DNA of 64,000 bases, from NCBI GenBank assembly GCA_010015745.1, contig ML978154.1, positions 458,668-522,667 on the forward strand, read 5' to 3'. The position numbers and the translations under genes were made by a program. The notes under the pieces were generated by a model. It made no database searches. It was not told the origin of the DNA and worked only from the letters and a program-made list of their open reading frames with translations. Source of the stretch: Setomelanomma holmii (taxonomy: Eukaryota > Ascomycota > Dothideomycetes > Pleosporales > Phaeosphaeriaceae). Of this stretch, positions 1 through 12,319 are shown one piece after another. The first letter of the stretch is position 1. The number at the start of each line of letters is the position of its first letter.

Positions 1-292
1 CACTACCATACCACAGTGTGCTCCCCGCCGCTACGACCCCTGTCTGTCCAGCGGGCCATCCGCGTTCAGGACGCCACTTAAATCTTGCTCGCTGCTATAT
101 ATCCTGTGACGCTCGCATCCTTGGACAAACTGACTCCTCCACAATCCTGGAGATACTAAGCTGTCGCAAGTTTGCACATGTCTTATTTGTCTCAACTAGT
201 ATCCTCCTCAAATATCCACTGCTCCCTCCATCCATAGTATCACTCACTCTTTCGACCCTTGGTGTCCTTGTCGACCTTCACACTCAACAGTA

Positions 293-2228
293 ATGGCTCG
301 ATACGGTCGAGGCTCTGCCATGAGCAGAGACAACACACCTTTTCCAACGAGACAAATGGCGGTGTTAGGTAGGTCGCTATCCTTGTTCAGGGTACTCCTT
401 CAATACTGATTGCACTAGCGCTTTGTCGGATCTGCGAACCGATCGCCTTCATGTCCATCTTTCCCTACGCATACTACATGATCCAAGACTTCGGCTTCCA
501 AAAAGAGAGTGAAATTTCTATGCGTGTGGGCATGGTCACATCTGCCTTCGCATTTGCGGAGTGCATCAGTGGTATCTTCTGGGGCCGTTTGAGCGACCGG
601 ATTGGCCGGAAAAAGGTCCTGCTTGGAGGTCTGTTTGGCACGGGACTGAGCATGATTCTTTTTGGGTTCGCAAGCAGCTTGCCAATGGCACTTATCGCTC
701 GGGCTCTCGGAGGTTTGCTGAATGGGTGAGGTCATCGCGCCAAAATAGCGTCTGAGCACTTGCTAACCGAATATGCAGGAACATCGGCGTTCTTCAGACC
801 ACGGTTGCGGAGTTGATCACTGTTGAAAAGCACCAGCGTAAGTTTGCGGTAATGAACTTTTCGTCGATCCAAAGCTAACTTTTCATAGCGCGCGCCTATT
901 CCATCATGCCTTTCATCTGGTGTCTCGGGTAGGTCGTCCCCTGAGCACGATATCTCGTATGCGGCTGACCGCTTTTTCGCAGGACCATCGTTGGCGGATG
1001 TCTTGGCGGTGTCCTCGCACGCCCTGCCCTAGCATGGCCGGACGTATTCCGAGAAACCATTTTCGAGACTTACCCATATCTCCTTCCTAACCTTTTCTGC
1101 ACCGCCGTGGTCCTCTTCGGATTGACTGTTGGCATTCTTTTCTTGGAAGAAACGCATGAAGACCGCAAGTATGACCGGGATTGTGGACGCGAAGCGGGGA
1201 GGTGGATCATGCGCAAACTTTGGAGGCGAGATGCAGATGCAGACTTTAGTGACAAGGATGCATCGCTTGACGAGATGAACCCCATGCTCGACGACAACGA
1301 CGCCAGTGCACCGGCATATCAAAGCACATCAAGCTCGCCAACACTGTGCAGCACCCGAACCTCGATTTCTGAGCCGCCGTCCTTTGATCTGAATAAGGAA
1401 GCTCAGTCAGCACCAAATGTCCGAGAGGCATTCTCTAAACAAGTGTGCCTGAACATCGTCTGCGTTGGTATACTCGCCTTGTGAGTAGTTTCATGCCGGT
1501 ACACAACATTGACTAATTTGCGACGCAGCCATACAATTTCCTTGGAGCAGTTGCTACCGCTCCTCATGTCCAAGAATCCACCACAGGAGGGTACAACACA
1601 TCTTCCATTCCACTTTACCGGAGGTTTTGGCTGGTCGACACAAACGAATGGAGCATTCCTAGCTACACAAGGAGTGCTGCAGATGTTCGCTCAAATCATC
1701 GTCTTCCCTTGGCTCAACAAGAAGCTGGGTAGTCTACGTACATTCTGGATCACGCTCTGCCTTTACCCACTCCTCTACGTTCTCGCACCATACCTGGCAC
1801 TTCTTCCGAAGAGCCTGCGCATTCCTGGCCTGATGATTCTGCTCGTTGGCAAAGTCACATTCCAATCGCTTTCTTACCCGTCACTCAACATTATCTTGGC
1901 CAACTCCTCTCCTTCCAAACGGGTACTGGGTACTTTAAATGGAGCGGCAGCATCCTCCGCAAGTGTTTGCCGTGGATTTGGTCCAACCTTGTCTGGCCTC
2001 ATGGACGGCATTGGCGAGACCAAAGGAATGTCTGGTCTCGCCTGGTGGACAATTGCTGGCGTGGCCTTCCTTGGGTGGGTTCCAGGTTTCGTCCTGAGGG
2101 AAGGCCGGAAGCAGCCCGCCTTCTTCCTGGATGATGAAGAGGCTCTACTCGACTCAGAATCATCGGACGCCGAGTCCGTTCTTACCCTTACCCCGGACGA
2201 CACGGTGGAGACGGTGCTCTCCAAATAG
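293..2228 (+). CDS. MFS transporter, ZIF1/YCR023C-like
   Basis: Major facilitator superfamily membrane transporter; the substrate cannot be read from sequence. Six exons join cleanly: introns at 369-418, 726-778, 838-888, 929-982 and 1481-1528 (48-54 nt) give 559 residues in one frame. The N-terminal half carries the family loop-2 motif GRLSDRIGRKKVLLGG after a first pair of helices, and HQPRAYSIMPFIWCLG in the middle. A long polar acidic central loop (DADADFSDKDASLDEMNP) precedes the second six-helix half, and the acidic tail ends ETVLSK. The length is normal for the fungal/plant ZIF1-like branch of MFS. The start at 293 was chosen because the next in-frame ATG would lose the N-terminal tail and because exon 1 splices in phase. 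It lies upstream of, and on the same strand as, a Zn2Cys6 regulator. Nothing looks broken. Confidence 0.9.
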
Positions 2229-3488
2229 ACACATACATTACGACCACATGACGGCGCAAAAATCCTTACTCTTTCCAGCGGACACCGCGCTGGAAGCGAA
2301 AGACCCTGGAATCATCGAAAACCCCGCATATTCTAGACTCCTCGTTCTCTCCTTTTCGGTTTCGGCATCGGTCATCTTAGAACTCGCATTCCGCTTGGCG
2401 TACATGATTCGATGCTTTTCACATCAGCGCTGTCACGTAATGGGAGGACTTTTGAGCGATATTTCTAGATGGGCAGCTCATACCAACGATTGGTAACAAC
2501 GAGCAGGCGTTTTCAAAACTACAGAATACCCCCAGCAATGTTTCTACTCCTGTTTTCCTATTGGAATGCATTCCGTTAGACTAGCGTACTCAGGCAACAA
2601 GAATCCCTGCTTGCCACATTCTGATCCTCGAACCCACTGCACCGTGATCATCATGCATGTGGAGTGGGAGGCCTCCAGTCTGACTCGGCATGCCGTCACC
2701 GTCTTGTAATCCCTGAAACCAGCGTTGAACATGGTTCGGCTCTCGGGTTCGAGCCGCAGCGTGCGTCGGGCCGGGTGCGTCGGATGCCTCGCCATCGGTG
2801 TGCTTGATGCAAAGTCCTGTGAAGGGCAAAATGGTGCGAGTCATGAAGGACGCGTCTCACGTTAGAAGCAGCTGCGTGCATGACCTCGACACTGAGCATG
2901 GAGCATGCAGGCGTCAAGACTCGCACTTGCGTATGCGACTTGCTTGCCGTGCAAAAAGTGAGGCAAGCGGAAAGCCTGCACCAAGGCAAGAGGATGATGA
3001 CGGTCAAGGCAGAAAGCTGAGGCCGAGCAGGTGCCATGAAGCTGCACACTTGTCAGGCGAGCGGGACAAAAGCTCTCGACTGAATCAAGCACGTCCATGG
3101 CAGCGTGGAAACTCCTTGGAGAGAGTGTCTAGCAGTTGCATTTGTGGGGGTGGAGGTGTTGTAGTCCCACCGACGTCACATGTTCACCCACACTCCATCG
3201 GGCCCGGCAAGGCAGGCTATCTGCCTTATCAGCACCACTCCTAGCCGGGCTGCTAGCCATCCACGAAGCAGCGCGCGCCCTCGATGCTTTTTCGACTATG
3301 GCCGCTGCACGCCTCAGCGAGACCTCTTCCTGCGCTATCTCCCCTCCCTCCACGCGACCCAGGAAGCTGATGCTGCTTTCCATCTGAAGTGCGGTGCGGG
3401 GAAACTACGAAGCTGGCCCGCGCTGTCCTGCGCAAGCAAGCGACCTTCACACTAGCCCGGCGCCCGCGAACTCCTGCCATGCGCCCTG
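2229..3488. other. Intergenic, no gene seen
   Basis: Spacer between the MFS transporter and the Zn2Cys6 regulator. Only short ORFs without recognisable domains or a sensible codon pattern are present. It must hold the 3' end of the transporter transcript and the promoter of the regulator. I see no repeat or RNA gene. Confidence 0.5.
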
Positions 3489-6400
3489 ATGAGCGGCATC
3501 AAGCGCGCCTTGGAGGATTCCTCCCATGATGCGGACCTGCCCTCGCCGTCCGAGTCGTCGATTGCGTCGGTGAAGCCCTCGTCGCCGACTGCGCCCTCGG
3601 CGGCCTCGTCGTTCCGCAACGTGTCGGCCTGCAATCGCTGCCGGCTGCGCAAGAACAGATGCGACCAGCGGCTGCCCTCGTGCGCCTCATGTGACAAGGC
3701 GAGCGTCAAGTGCGTGGGCTACGACCCCATCACGAAGCGCGAGATCCCCCGCAGGTACGCAGTCCAGTGCTGGGAAGCGAAGGGGAGAACCTCGGGGCAA
3801 GGCTGACCACGTCGCAGCTACGTCTACTACCTCGAAACCCGCGTCGCCTACCTCGAGACGCTGCTGCAGGACAACGCGATTGACTTTCAGCCTGCCGAGG
3901 ACTTCAGTCCCAGCTTCCAGGCGAATGGCATTGCTGCGAGCAAGTCGATTGCCGCCATACCGCAGCAGCGCAATGGCACGTCGAAGCCCACCAGCGCCCC
4001 CGCCACCAAGGAGGAGAACGAGCGCTACGACCGCGAGAAGCTCACGAAGCTGGTGTCCAACATAGGCATGGTCTCGGTGCAGGGCGCCAGCGACCCGCGC
4101 TATCTGGGGTCGACCTCGGGCATATCGTTTGCAAGAGTCGTGTTCGCTGCTGTCAAGAGCTCAGTGTCGGGTTCGTCGTCTGAGCGTGGCAGCAACCGGG
4201 GCGGCAAGGCAGCGGCCAACGTTGTCGACAGCGGCACCTCGATGCGAGACTCATTCTTTGGTCTGCAGACCAAGCCTACCATACGGCAAGCCCCGTTTCC
4301 CGACCGCGAGTTGGGTTCGCGTCTCGTCGAGCTTTACTTTGAGCACGCGAATCCGCAGATTCCCATACTACATCGAGGCGAGTTCATGGAGATGTTTGAG
4401 CGCGTATACGCTTCCGGTGAACGGCACAGGACGTCACGAGAGTCATACATGCTCAACATTGTGTTTGCTATAGGCGCTGGAATCATACTGGGCAGCTCCG
4501 ACACGGAGGACTCGCCGACCTCGGACCCAGGCCGTTCGCCCACCAAATCTCGATCCTCTCCACCGAGCAACAAAAAGCGGCGACTGGCAGGCCAGCAGCA
4601 CCACCCCGAGGAGTACCACGCGTCTGCAATCGTCCATCTGGAAAACTTCCTTGGGTCCTCTCCCGCTGCGGACCGGCCCGATGGCTTCGGAGGCGGTCTG
4701 GAAGAGCTACAGGCCGTCCTGCTGCTTGCCGGTTTTGCTCTGTTGAGACCTGTTGCGCCTGGTTTGTGGTACATCGTGGGCGTTGCGGTCCGTCTGGGCG
4801 TCGATCTAGGGTTGCATTACGAGGATGGAGTGGGTATCGACGGCTCGGGTTCGGAAGACCCAACAGTTGGGAAGTCTGAGTTCAAAGCCGAAGGCAATGG
4901 CACATCAGCGGCTGCCGGCAGTGCGAGCCCCACCAAAGTCGATGCAAAGGAACGGGGTCGCAGACAGTGGGTTAGGGATTTGCGAAGACGTCTGTGGTGG
5001 TGTGTTTATTCGCTGGATCGCCTCGTCAGCACATGTGTTGGCAGACCCTTTGTAAGTGCTCTTGCGGCTCTGTTACATCTTGACCATCATTGCGCCGAGA
5101 AGGCCCCGCTCGTGTGAGCATCGTATATTGATTGGACGGATACTGGCTCCGGTCCTCCAGGGAGCAAGAATTTGCGTTCGTGGCGGCGCAAAGGTCTTCA
5201 CCGGAACAGCACCGAGGCAGTGGTTTTTGGTCACAAATGCTAACAAAGTGCAGGGCATCACGGACCAAATCGTGACTACCGAGTTTCCGTCCCTGCTTGA
5301 CGATCGATATATTACAAAAGAGGGTTTTCTGGATCCACCGCCGCACCAGGATAAGCCGACATACAAGATCGTTGCGCACCACTACTTTAGACTCCGTCTG
5401 CTGCAGTCCGAAATTTTGCAGGTCTTGCAGCATCGCCAGGCACAGCAGGCGCGGGCAAGTGGTGCGAACCAAGGCAATGAGTTCATGCACACAAAGCTTC
5501 CATCTCCATTCTTGGCAAACTTCGACTCTTTCCGCGCCTGGCGCGTCGACATTGATCGGCGACTGCTCGAATGGAAGGATTCTGCACCAACGCAGCTCGA
5601 CGCTGGGGTGCAGTTTTCTCCACTGTTCTTGGAGCTAAACTACTGGCAAGCCCTGATTATGTTATACCGGCAAAGCCTAGTGGTGCCATCAGGTTTGCAG
5701 AATGAGCTAGGGAACACTGGCTCAGACGTCGGCAGCCCTTCCATGGTCAATGTGGAAGAGCGAGAAGACGAAGACCTGGTCTTCCTGAAGGTTGCTGAAG
5801 CTGGACAAAAGGTCTTGAAGCTATACAGACAGCTACATCGAGTGCACCTTGTCAACTACACTTTCTTGGCAACGCACCACCTTTTCATGGCCGGTAAGCA
5901 CTTTTGTCTCCGATGTTGAATATCACTAACCATGGACAGGCATATCATTCCTCTATGCGGTGTGGCACAGCGTCCATGTACGCAGCTTACTAGTACGTTC
6001 GACCTTGTTTATTTGTACCACCTTGGACGCCCTACCGTCACATCTGAAACGTTGACACTAACTACTAGCGCTGCAGTCTCTGGATGATGTGGACTTTACG
6101 GTATTAGCGGCGACGTCTGTTCTAGGCGATTTGATTGACAAGTGCCCACCAGCAGAGGCATGTCGTGACGCTTTCGACCGCATGAGCAAAGCGACCATTC
6201 AGATGTGCATGAGCACTACGGGATTTGGTCCACAAGCTCTGCGAGCACTTCCGCAAGCGCAACAATACCATGCCCAAACGTCATCACATTCTCCCACGAC
6301 GACATATACGTCAGCATCGGATACAGATGCAAGATCCGATACAGAAATGCAAGGATATCCATCTAGGAATTCCAACAACTATTTTGCGCAACAGCACGGG

Positions 6401-6967
6401 CGACGGCCAGTACCGCGCTTCGACATGAATCTCAAGGATCTCTTCTCCGACGATGAGACCGACAAGCGCTCTTTCAGCCGCGTATCCAACCAAGTCAATG
6501 CAATGCGCCCACCACCTCCACCTATCAAACCCGAACCCAAACAACAACAATCCATCCAACCTTTCACAGCCGACCTCAAAATCTCACCACAGATGCGCTC
6601 CCACCAACAATTCTTTAACTCATCGCCAAACTTCACATCAACAACACCCACCCTCTCCCCACCAATCTCCCAAGCAACACCCATGCCCTCACCCTACCAG
6701 ATCTCAAATCAACTCCCGTACAACGCTTTCGTGCAGAGCATCTCATCTACATATCCTGATATCGCCGGCTTCTCAGACCTCGATTTCCTAGACAGTTTCC
6801 CCGTCCAAGGCAACGGTGCACAAGGCGAGGCCAGCGCCGGCGGCATGCAAGACGTCGGGATCGGATTTGGCATGGGTTTCGGCGACGGCACGCATGATTG
6901 GAGCGATGGAAACGGATTCGATTTATTCGATGGGTTTTTCTTTGGGCCTGGGGGGACGGGGATGTGA
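3489..6967 (+). CDS. Zn2Cys6 (Gal4/PPR1-type) transcription factor
   Basis: Nuclear DNA-binding regulator. Removing introns 3755-3817 (63 nt), 5052-5253 (202 nt), 5894-5939 (46 nt) and 5993-6076 (84 nt) gives 1027 residues without a stop. The zinc cluster is complete: Cys48, 51, 58, 65, 68 and 75 (CX2CX6CX6CX2CX6C), followed at once by PRSYVYYLETRVAYLE, a PPR1-like linker and coiled-coil dimerisation start. A conserved GASDPRYLGSTSGISFARVV segment leads into the fungal-specific TF (middle homology) domain, which continues through RRRLWWCVYSLDRLVSTCVGRPF, the classic motif of that domain. The C-terminal 280 residues are low-complexity (Pro/Gln/Ser, then Gly-rich), as in activation domains. The target pathway is unknown. 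The neighbouring transporter could be a target, but that is only inference. The 202-nt intron is long for this locus. Confidence 0.92.
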
Positions 6968-7813
6968 GACGCTCGCTTCACTTAGCTAAGCACGTGATGG
7001 GGAGATTATGTAATGACCCTTGGGGCAAAAAAGGGCATGTTGGTTTATGGTTGACTCGATGCGTTCGCATAACATGTGGCGCGTCTTCCTATCGGATCTG
7101 CGAAAGGCGTCCCGTGTGTGGGGTTGGGGGATGCAGGTACGTTGAAGGATGGGGGCGGGCTTCGGCGGTCTCCGATGCCACAAAATTCGATCTAGGGTTT
7201 CTACTGTATGTGGATGTATGATAGGTTGGTCATGCGATAACGAAATGTGAATGATTGGACGGTTAATCTTGTGGTGTTTATTTGCTGTTGTGTGTATAAC
7301 GGTATGTGCTGATATCCATGCGGCACTTTTTTTAGTGTTGCTGAGCAAGCCAGGTGATTTGGTCTAAATGTTGGCAGCTTCCAATTATGTACGTGATATT
7401 AGTATGCTCGAGAAGATTTGTTTCCTAAATGAAGATTAAGAAAGAGGGTGTAGCAATGTATGCATGTGGAGCTGTGTAAAGTCATAGCCGAGCTGCTGGA
7501 GGATATGATACTGGATAGTAGGATTTGATATGATCAAGCAGGCTGGTGTTGAATCATCCGTTTTAGCCATTCATGATGTGTAGGTAAGCAAAAGAGGAGC
7601 AGCCTAATAGCAAAGCTATTGCGCGGATTGCTCGTATGCAGTAAATATCGAGCACCGTATCTTGTCGAGAAGATGCAGTGCAAAGCCTGGACCATGTCGC
7701 AGGTACTTGAGAGCTCGATGATGTAGTCGCTCTTCTATCCATGATGAGTCTTCAACCGGAAGACTTGCGCGATCACTTTTCTCTTTCTGCACCACCCCGT
7801 TGTCAAATCCCTC
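6968..7813. other. Intergenic, no gene seen
   Basis: This stretch lies between the convergent 3' ends of the regulator (plus strand) and the broken SLIP-GC-like gene (minus strand), so it should hold both terminator and polyadenylation regions. It is rich in T and G on the plus strand around 7200-7450. No coding pattern was found. Confidence 0.5.
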
Positions 7814-9623
7814 TCAACCCTGAATCGCACTCCCTCTCGGCTGCTTGCACGTCTCCAGTAGTCTATAGACATCGTATTCCAGAACCTCTCTCGCAGCAGG
7901 AACCATAGCAAGTAGTCCAGCACGGAACTCCCTGGCCTCATCGCTGTCGTCTTCCTTTGTCGAGCACACCTGGTTGACGTCGAATTCGATACGGCCAAAG
8001 ACCTTGTCCAGCTGATCAATGAGCGTTTCTACTCGTGCAGCAAAAGCCGTCTCAAAGTCCCTGCGAGCACCTTGGGCAATTTTCAGGAAGACGCCGTCTT
8101 GACCGTGGGCTGTGATGCCACGTGTAAGAGCATCAGAGCGACAATCGTGAACGCGTTTGCCTCGGATGCGTGTCGGATTCATGGCTGCCTCGTAGACTTT
8201 CTTCCTTGCAACTGTGAAGTAGTGGGCTTCATCTTCTGTAGTGGCTCGGAGGTGGATCTCGCTGTGGATGCGTTAGTGTGCGATCGTCATGTTTGTCTGG
8301 GGAAATCTTACCGGATCTCTTGCTTCAGCATATTCTTGAACTTCTCACAAGCCTTGTTGACCTGGACCTGGCGCGCTTTGAGGTTTTACCTGAAGGCTTC
8401 TATAGCACGAGAAAGTTTTGCCGCAGGATCGACTTTACAACAATCAGTATGCGTCGCTAATGCCATGCGTGAGCTACATACTCTTTAGAGTTTCATTGAG
8501 CCTGCCAACCGCTTCGTTTACTGCTTGGGCCACGTCCGTTGCGAGTTGGTCACAAGTCTTGCTCACAATCTTCAAGAAGACGGGATCGAGATCCTTGGCA
8601 ACGATCTTGAGGAGGTCCTCATTCCAGTGTTGATACAGTGCGGTCTTCGTTGACCAAGTGCCTAGTTCACTTTAGATCGATAAGGTGCGAGGATCAGAAG
8701 CATGGCTTACCATTATGACGAACAACTGCGGTATAGCCAGCAGGCTTCTACTATTTCATGCATTAGTGTTTGTATGACCCAGCTTGTTCATGCACTTACA
8801 GTAGCCCATTCCTTGCACTCTTTGCGGCCCTGATCAATCCACTTTGCTCGTTCTTGACTAAGTAATAGTCAGCAGCCTCCGTGTGAAATGAAATCACAAA
8901 CTCACCAACGGTGTCATATACCTGGTGGAACTCATCGACCTGGAAGCCGTCTATGATGTTCTGAACAGTTCTGCGAAGGGACTGCGACGGTCAGTTACTA
9001 CCTCCGAGTGATCGATTTGGAAACATACATCACGCGATCGCGTGAAAGTCTTGGTCAATTCTTCCTTCCGCTTGATGTTAGAGACAGTGCAACACATCTA
9101 AATAGTTTTGAGGAGCGTGGGAATCTGGATGCGATACCAATGCTCCACAGTGGCCCACATTCGTTGGGCGGGTTTGGAGAAGATGCATGCTTGTAATTGC
9201 ACGATTTGGGTGCCAAGGCCAACCACAGTCCCAGATGCAATGCTTTCGAGCTCCTTGACCGCTGGATGAAAGATGGGGAGTTCCGGGGGCGGCTCGGAAT
9301 TTGGATCATGCTTCTGGGGCATTGCATCATCGTCGAACATATCGTCGTCTTCCATGTCGGAGACATCGTCAACTAGAACTTGATTAGCAATTGTGCATAA
9401 CATGGCCCAGGACGCGTGCCATACCTTTTCGCTTGTGTAACACAGACTTGGAAAAATCCAGTCCTGGGGCTGGCAGAAGCTGGGTCGTCATATTCGGAGT
9501 GTGCAACTGCGGTGCTTCGTTGCCATCATAAGACTGCTGCTCTTGTTCGTCGAGCTGCGTAGTGTCTGGTTCGAAGACGGGACTATGGCCTCGGCTCGGC
9601 AAATGTGGATCTTTGTCAGTCAT
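7814..9623 (-). pseudogene. Broken gene resembling SLIP-GC/DUF7605-type C-terminal region
   Basis: Multi-exon minus-strand gene starting MTDKDPHLPSRGHSP (9623) and ending at 7814. The spliceable blocks include KRKVDDVSDMEDDD (first intron about 9375-9425), YTAVVRHNGTWSTKTALYQH, WNEDLLKIVAKDLDPVFLKI and, near the end, EFRAGLLAMVPAAREVLEYD. This resembles the C-terminal half of fungal proteins related to the nuclear GTPase SLIP-GC. That match rests on my memory of the family and is not certain. Two in-frame stops fall inside otherwise open coding blocks: TAG at 9098-9100 (between PTLLKTI and MCCTVSNIKRK) and TAA at 8386-8388 (between SRAIEAFR and NLKARQVQVNK). I found no splice pair that removes either and keeps frame. 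No P-loop GTPase region is present ahead of this part, so even the unbroken form would lack the GTPase domain. A very short intron missed by me is the main alternative. Confidence 0.6.
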
Positions 9624-10447
9624 CGTGGTTCACTATAGCATGCGAGCGTGTCTTGCTTGGAGAGGTTGCGGGAGTTGATGGAGTTTCATGCGACGACCTG
9701 TCAAGACTAGGGAGCGGTGCGAGGAAGACAGTGTAGGGAGCAGAAGACGAGTGAAAGAGAAGAAGTTGGCAGAGCTGGTGTCTGATATGAAGAGGGCATC
9801 AAGCTCATTGGCGCACTAATCAAGCATTCGAGGTGAGTTTGACTTCCCAGCGACAGACCTTCATGAGGTGAGAGAAATTGTGATGCCACCTGGTTCACTC
9901 TAGCAGACGTCGTGGTAATTCCATTGAGGTCCTATTGCAGTAGCAGAAAGCAGAGACATAATTTTTAGCGCGAGTGAGCTTGCAGACCGTGATGCGAAGG
10001 TGAAGTCGACCTGCACGCCCACCGCAATCCGACATCGCTGCGCACTGAAGCATTCAGGTAAATGGACGTACGCTCCATGTCGTAATGACGGCAGAGCTTG
10101 AAATGAGAACTTCTTTTGACGCAACATGTTCATCATTGCTGGATTTGTCGCGTGAGGTGTGCAGGTTGCGAAGTCTGGAAGGTACTTGCAACTCCGGACT
10201 ACGCCAGCCCAACACAGCAACGCGCTAGCCATATTGGCAAATGAAGAAGCTCACATCGAGTACTGTCACAGACAAATGCTTTGTAGCCACTTGCCAAGTT
10301 ATGAAGTCCAAGTAATGATTATATATCATCCGGTTCAGTATACACCATGATATCTATGTACAACCCCAGTCAACGCCGATGAAAGCTCTAAAAATGCTTC
10401 CTTCATCCTTCATCTTCCTCTTCTATGCCAACCCTGTCTACATCTCC
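9624..10447. other. Intergenic, no gene seen
   Basis: Lies upstream of the broken SLIP-GC-like gene and downstream of the carboxylesterase (both minus strand). The small ORFs here have no recognisable domain. Confidence 0.5.
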
Positions 10448-12319
10448 CTAGTCAATCTTCAACGCCTCAACCCCACTCATCTGCAACCTCCCCATCAACC
10501 CCTTAACAACCCCACACCTCCCCTCTCTCGCCTCATCTACATCCTGCATCCACATCCTCATCTTGCCCAGCATATCTGTGCCATCCCCCCTTTTTCCGCC
10601 CTCCTTGATATTCGTGAAAAACATGCGTCTCTTCCTCTCATCTAACTTCTCCCACTCCGGCGTCCCAGACGTTCTTTCCACATTCGGATCCAGGTATTTC
10701 ACGAACGAGATGAAGTAGTCTGAGATTTCGTTTTGACGGCGGACCATGACTTGCCCCACGGTGCCGGCGTGTTTGGTGCCGTATCCGTTCGCAATGTCGA
10801 CGCCCCACATGACGTCCCATTGGTATTGGTACGTGGGCACGGTGGACGGGTTGTGTTGGGACATGGCATTGGAAGCGAGGTAGGTAGGGCAGATGTAGCG
10901 GATGTCGCCTTGGGCTTTGGCGACGGCGTCCCAGTATCTGCCGCTGTCGGGCCAGTGGCGGTCGTTGGGGTATGTCTTTGCGAGGAGGGATAGATCGTCG
11001 TCGGTTAGGAGCGGGTAGTGGTCTTTGAGGTAGGACTTGAATTCGCCTTCCGAGTCGGTGGTTTTCTTGACTTGGTCGGTTCCTTCGTTGGAGGTGAAGC
11101 CGATGATAGTGGGAATCTTGGCATAGCGACCTCCCATGATTGCGGCGGGTGCGGGCTCCGTGAACATTCCTCCCTTCGGCTCGGTGGTAGGCGCCCACAT
11201 CCAGCGCGGTGGCGTGTTACGGTCAGGGAAGCTCATTGGGTAGTTCTCGTAGTAAAGATCTCCAGGACTCGAGCTGCGTATGCACGCGATGTCTGAGCAA
11301 TTCAGGCCTGTTGCTACTTCGTTCCAGAACTTCTCCGCTTGCGTTGGTGTGAAGAATGTGGGACTCGCAGGACTTTGTGCGATTGCGCCGTGGAAAAGCT
11401 GCTTTCGTCCAGTTCCAGGCACTGCATAGTGGTGATCGCCCTCGTTCGCCGTGAGTTGAAGTAGTACCGAAGCACCGCCCGCACTCGTGCCCATCGTGAC
11501 GACATGATCCGGGTTCCCTCCAAAGTACCGGATATACTTCTGCACCCACTCGAGCGCGGCTCTCTGATCCCTCAACCCCATATTGTACTCTCCATCTTTT
11601 GCAATCTCCTCTCCAGACAGGAATCCATAGATACCATTGCGGTAATACATCGTCACAACCACAATCCCCTTATCCAACTTCCCATTCACGCCCTTCGCTC
11701 TCCTACTCTTCTCCACCATCTCCCCACCATTACTCCTGCCAGGCAAATGGAACCCACCACCCGGAATATTCACCAGGACCGGCAAATCATCGCCAGCTTC
11801 CGCATCAACCGGCGTGAACACATTCAAGCTCAGACAATCCTCCGTAATCCTCGTATTAATCCCTAGCACATCTTCGCCCGCAACATCTTCCCTATTCCGC
11901 AGACTCGCATCAATCTTCTGTATCCGCGGACACATGCCCAGCTCCCCACTCCACACCATCGGCTCCTCATTCCTGCCGAGCGCATACGTCCTATTCACAG
12001 GCTGCGGTCCACGGAACCGATTCTTCCCCGCCGCACTCGCCGCGTATGGTATGTTCCAGTAGAACCTGACCTTATCCGAGACATTGGATTTGATCGCCAG
12101 GTAATCGAGTGTGATTATATTCGGGTCTCTCGAATCTTTGGGTGGTGCGGAGAACAGCGGCGCGGGTTTCGAGGTCAGTGGAGGTATCCAGTCTGCGCTG
12201 GGCCGCAGGTCGGGTGAGTATAGGAAGACGAATGTGAAGGATAGAACGATGCAGGCTGCGAGGCCGAGGAGGATTCGCCGGTCGAATATGAGGCTCGAGT
12301 TGAGGGCGCGAATCGCCAT
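10448..12319 (-). CDS. Type-B carboxylesterase, membrane-anchored or secreted
   Basis: Alpha/beta-hydrolase of the carboxylesterase/lipase/cholinesterase family, which hydrolyses esters; the substrate is unknown. It is a single exon of 623 residues, a normal size. Residues 16-35 (ILLGLAACIVLSFTFVFLYS) form one hydrophobic segment after a short basic N-terminus, so it is a type-II signal anchor or an uncleaved signal. The oxyanion-hole motif NIPGGGF is at about 184-190 and the family signature EDCLSLNVF at about 160-168. The nucleophile is Ser279 in MGTSAGGAS (GxSxG with Thr in the second place). The acid is probably Glu in FTSNEGTDQ near 413, with a C-terminal His in GTKHAGTVGQ. The ORF has no lesions. 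The neighbours give no pathway hint. Confidence 0.9.
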   Translation of the reverse strand: MAIRALNSSLIFDRRILLGLAACIVLSFTFVFLYSPDLRPSADWIPPLTSKPAPLFSAPPKDSRDPNIITLDYLAIKSNVSDKVRFYWNIPYAASAAGKNRFRGPQPVNRTYALGRNEEPMVWSGELGMCPRIQKIDASLRNREDVAGEDVLGINTRITEDCLSLNVFTPVDAEAGDDLPVLVNIPGGGFHLPGRSNGGEMVEKSRRAKGVNGKLDKGIVVVTMYYRNGIYGFLSGEEIAKDGEYNMGLRDQRAALEWVQKYIRYFGGNPDHVVTMGTSAGGASVLLQLTANEGDHHYAVPGTGRKQLFHGAIAQSPASPTFFTPTQAEKFWNEVATGLNCSDIACIRSSSPGDLYYENYPMSFPDRNTPPRWMWAPTTEPKGGMFTEPAPAAIMGGRYAKIPTIIGFTSNEGTDQVKKTTDSEGEFKSYLKDHYPLLTDDDLSLLAKTYPNDRHWPDSGRYWDAVAKAQGDIRYICPTYLASNAMSQHNPSTVPTYQYQWDVMWGVDIANGYGTKHAGTVGQVMVRRQNEISDYFISFVKYLDPNVERTSGTPEWEKLDERKRRMFFTNIKEGGKRGDGTDMLGKMRMWMQDVDEAREGRCGVVKGLMGRLQMSGVEALKID

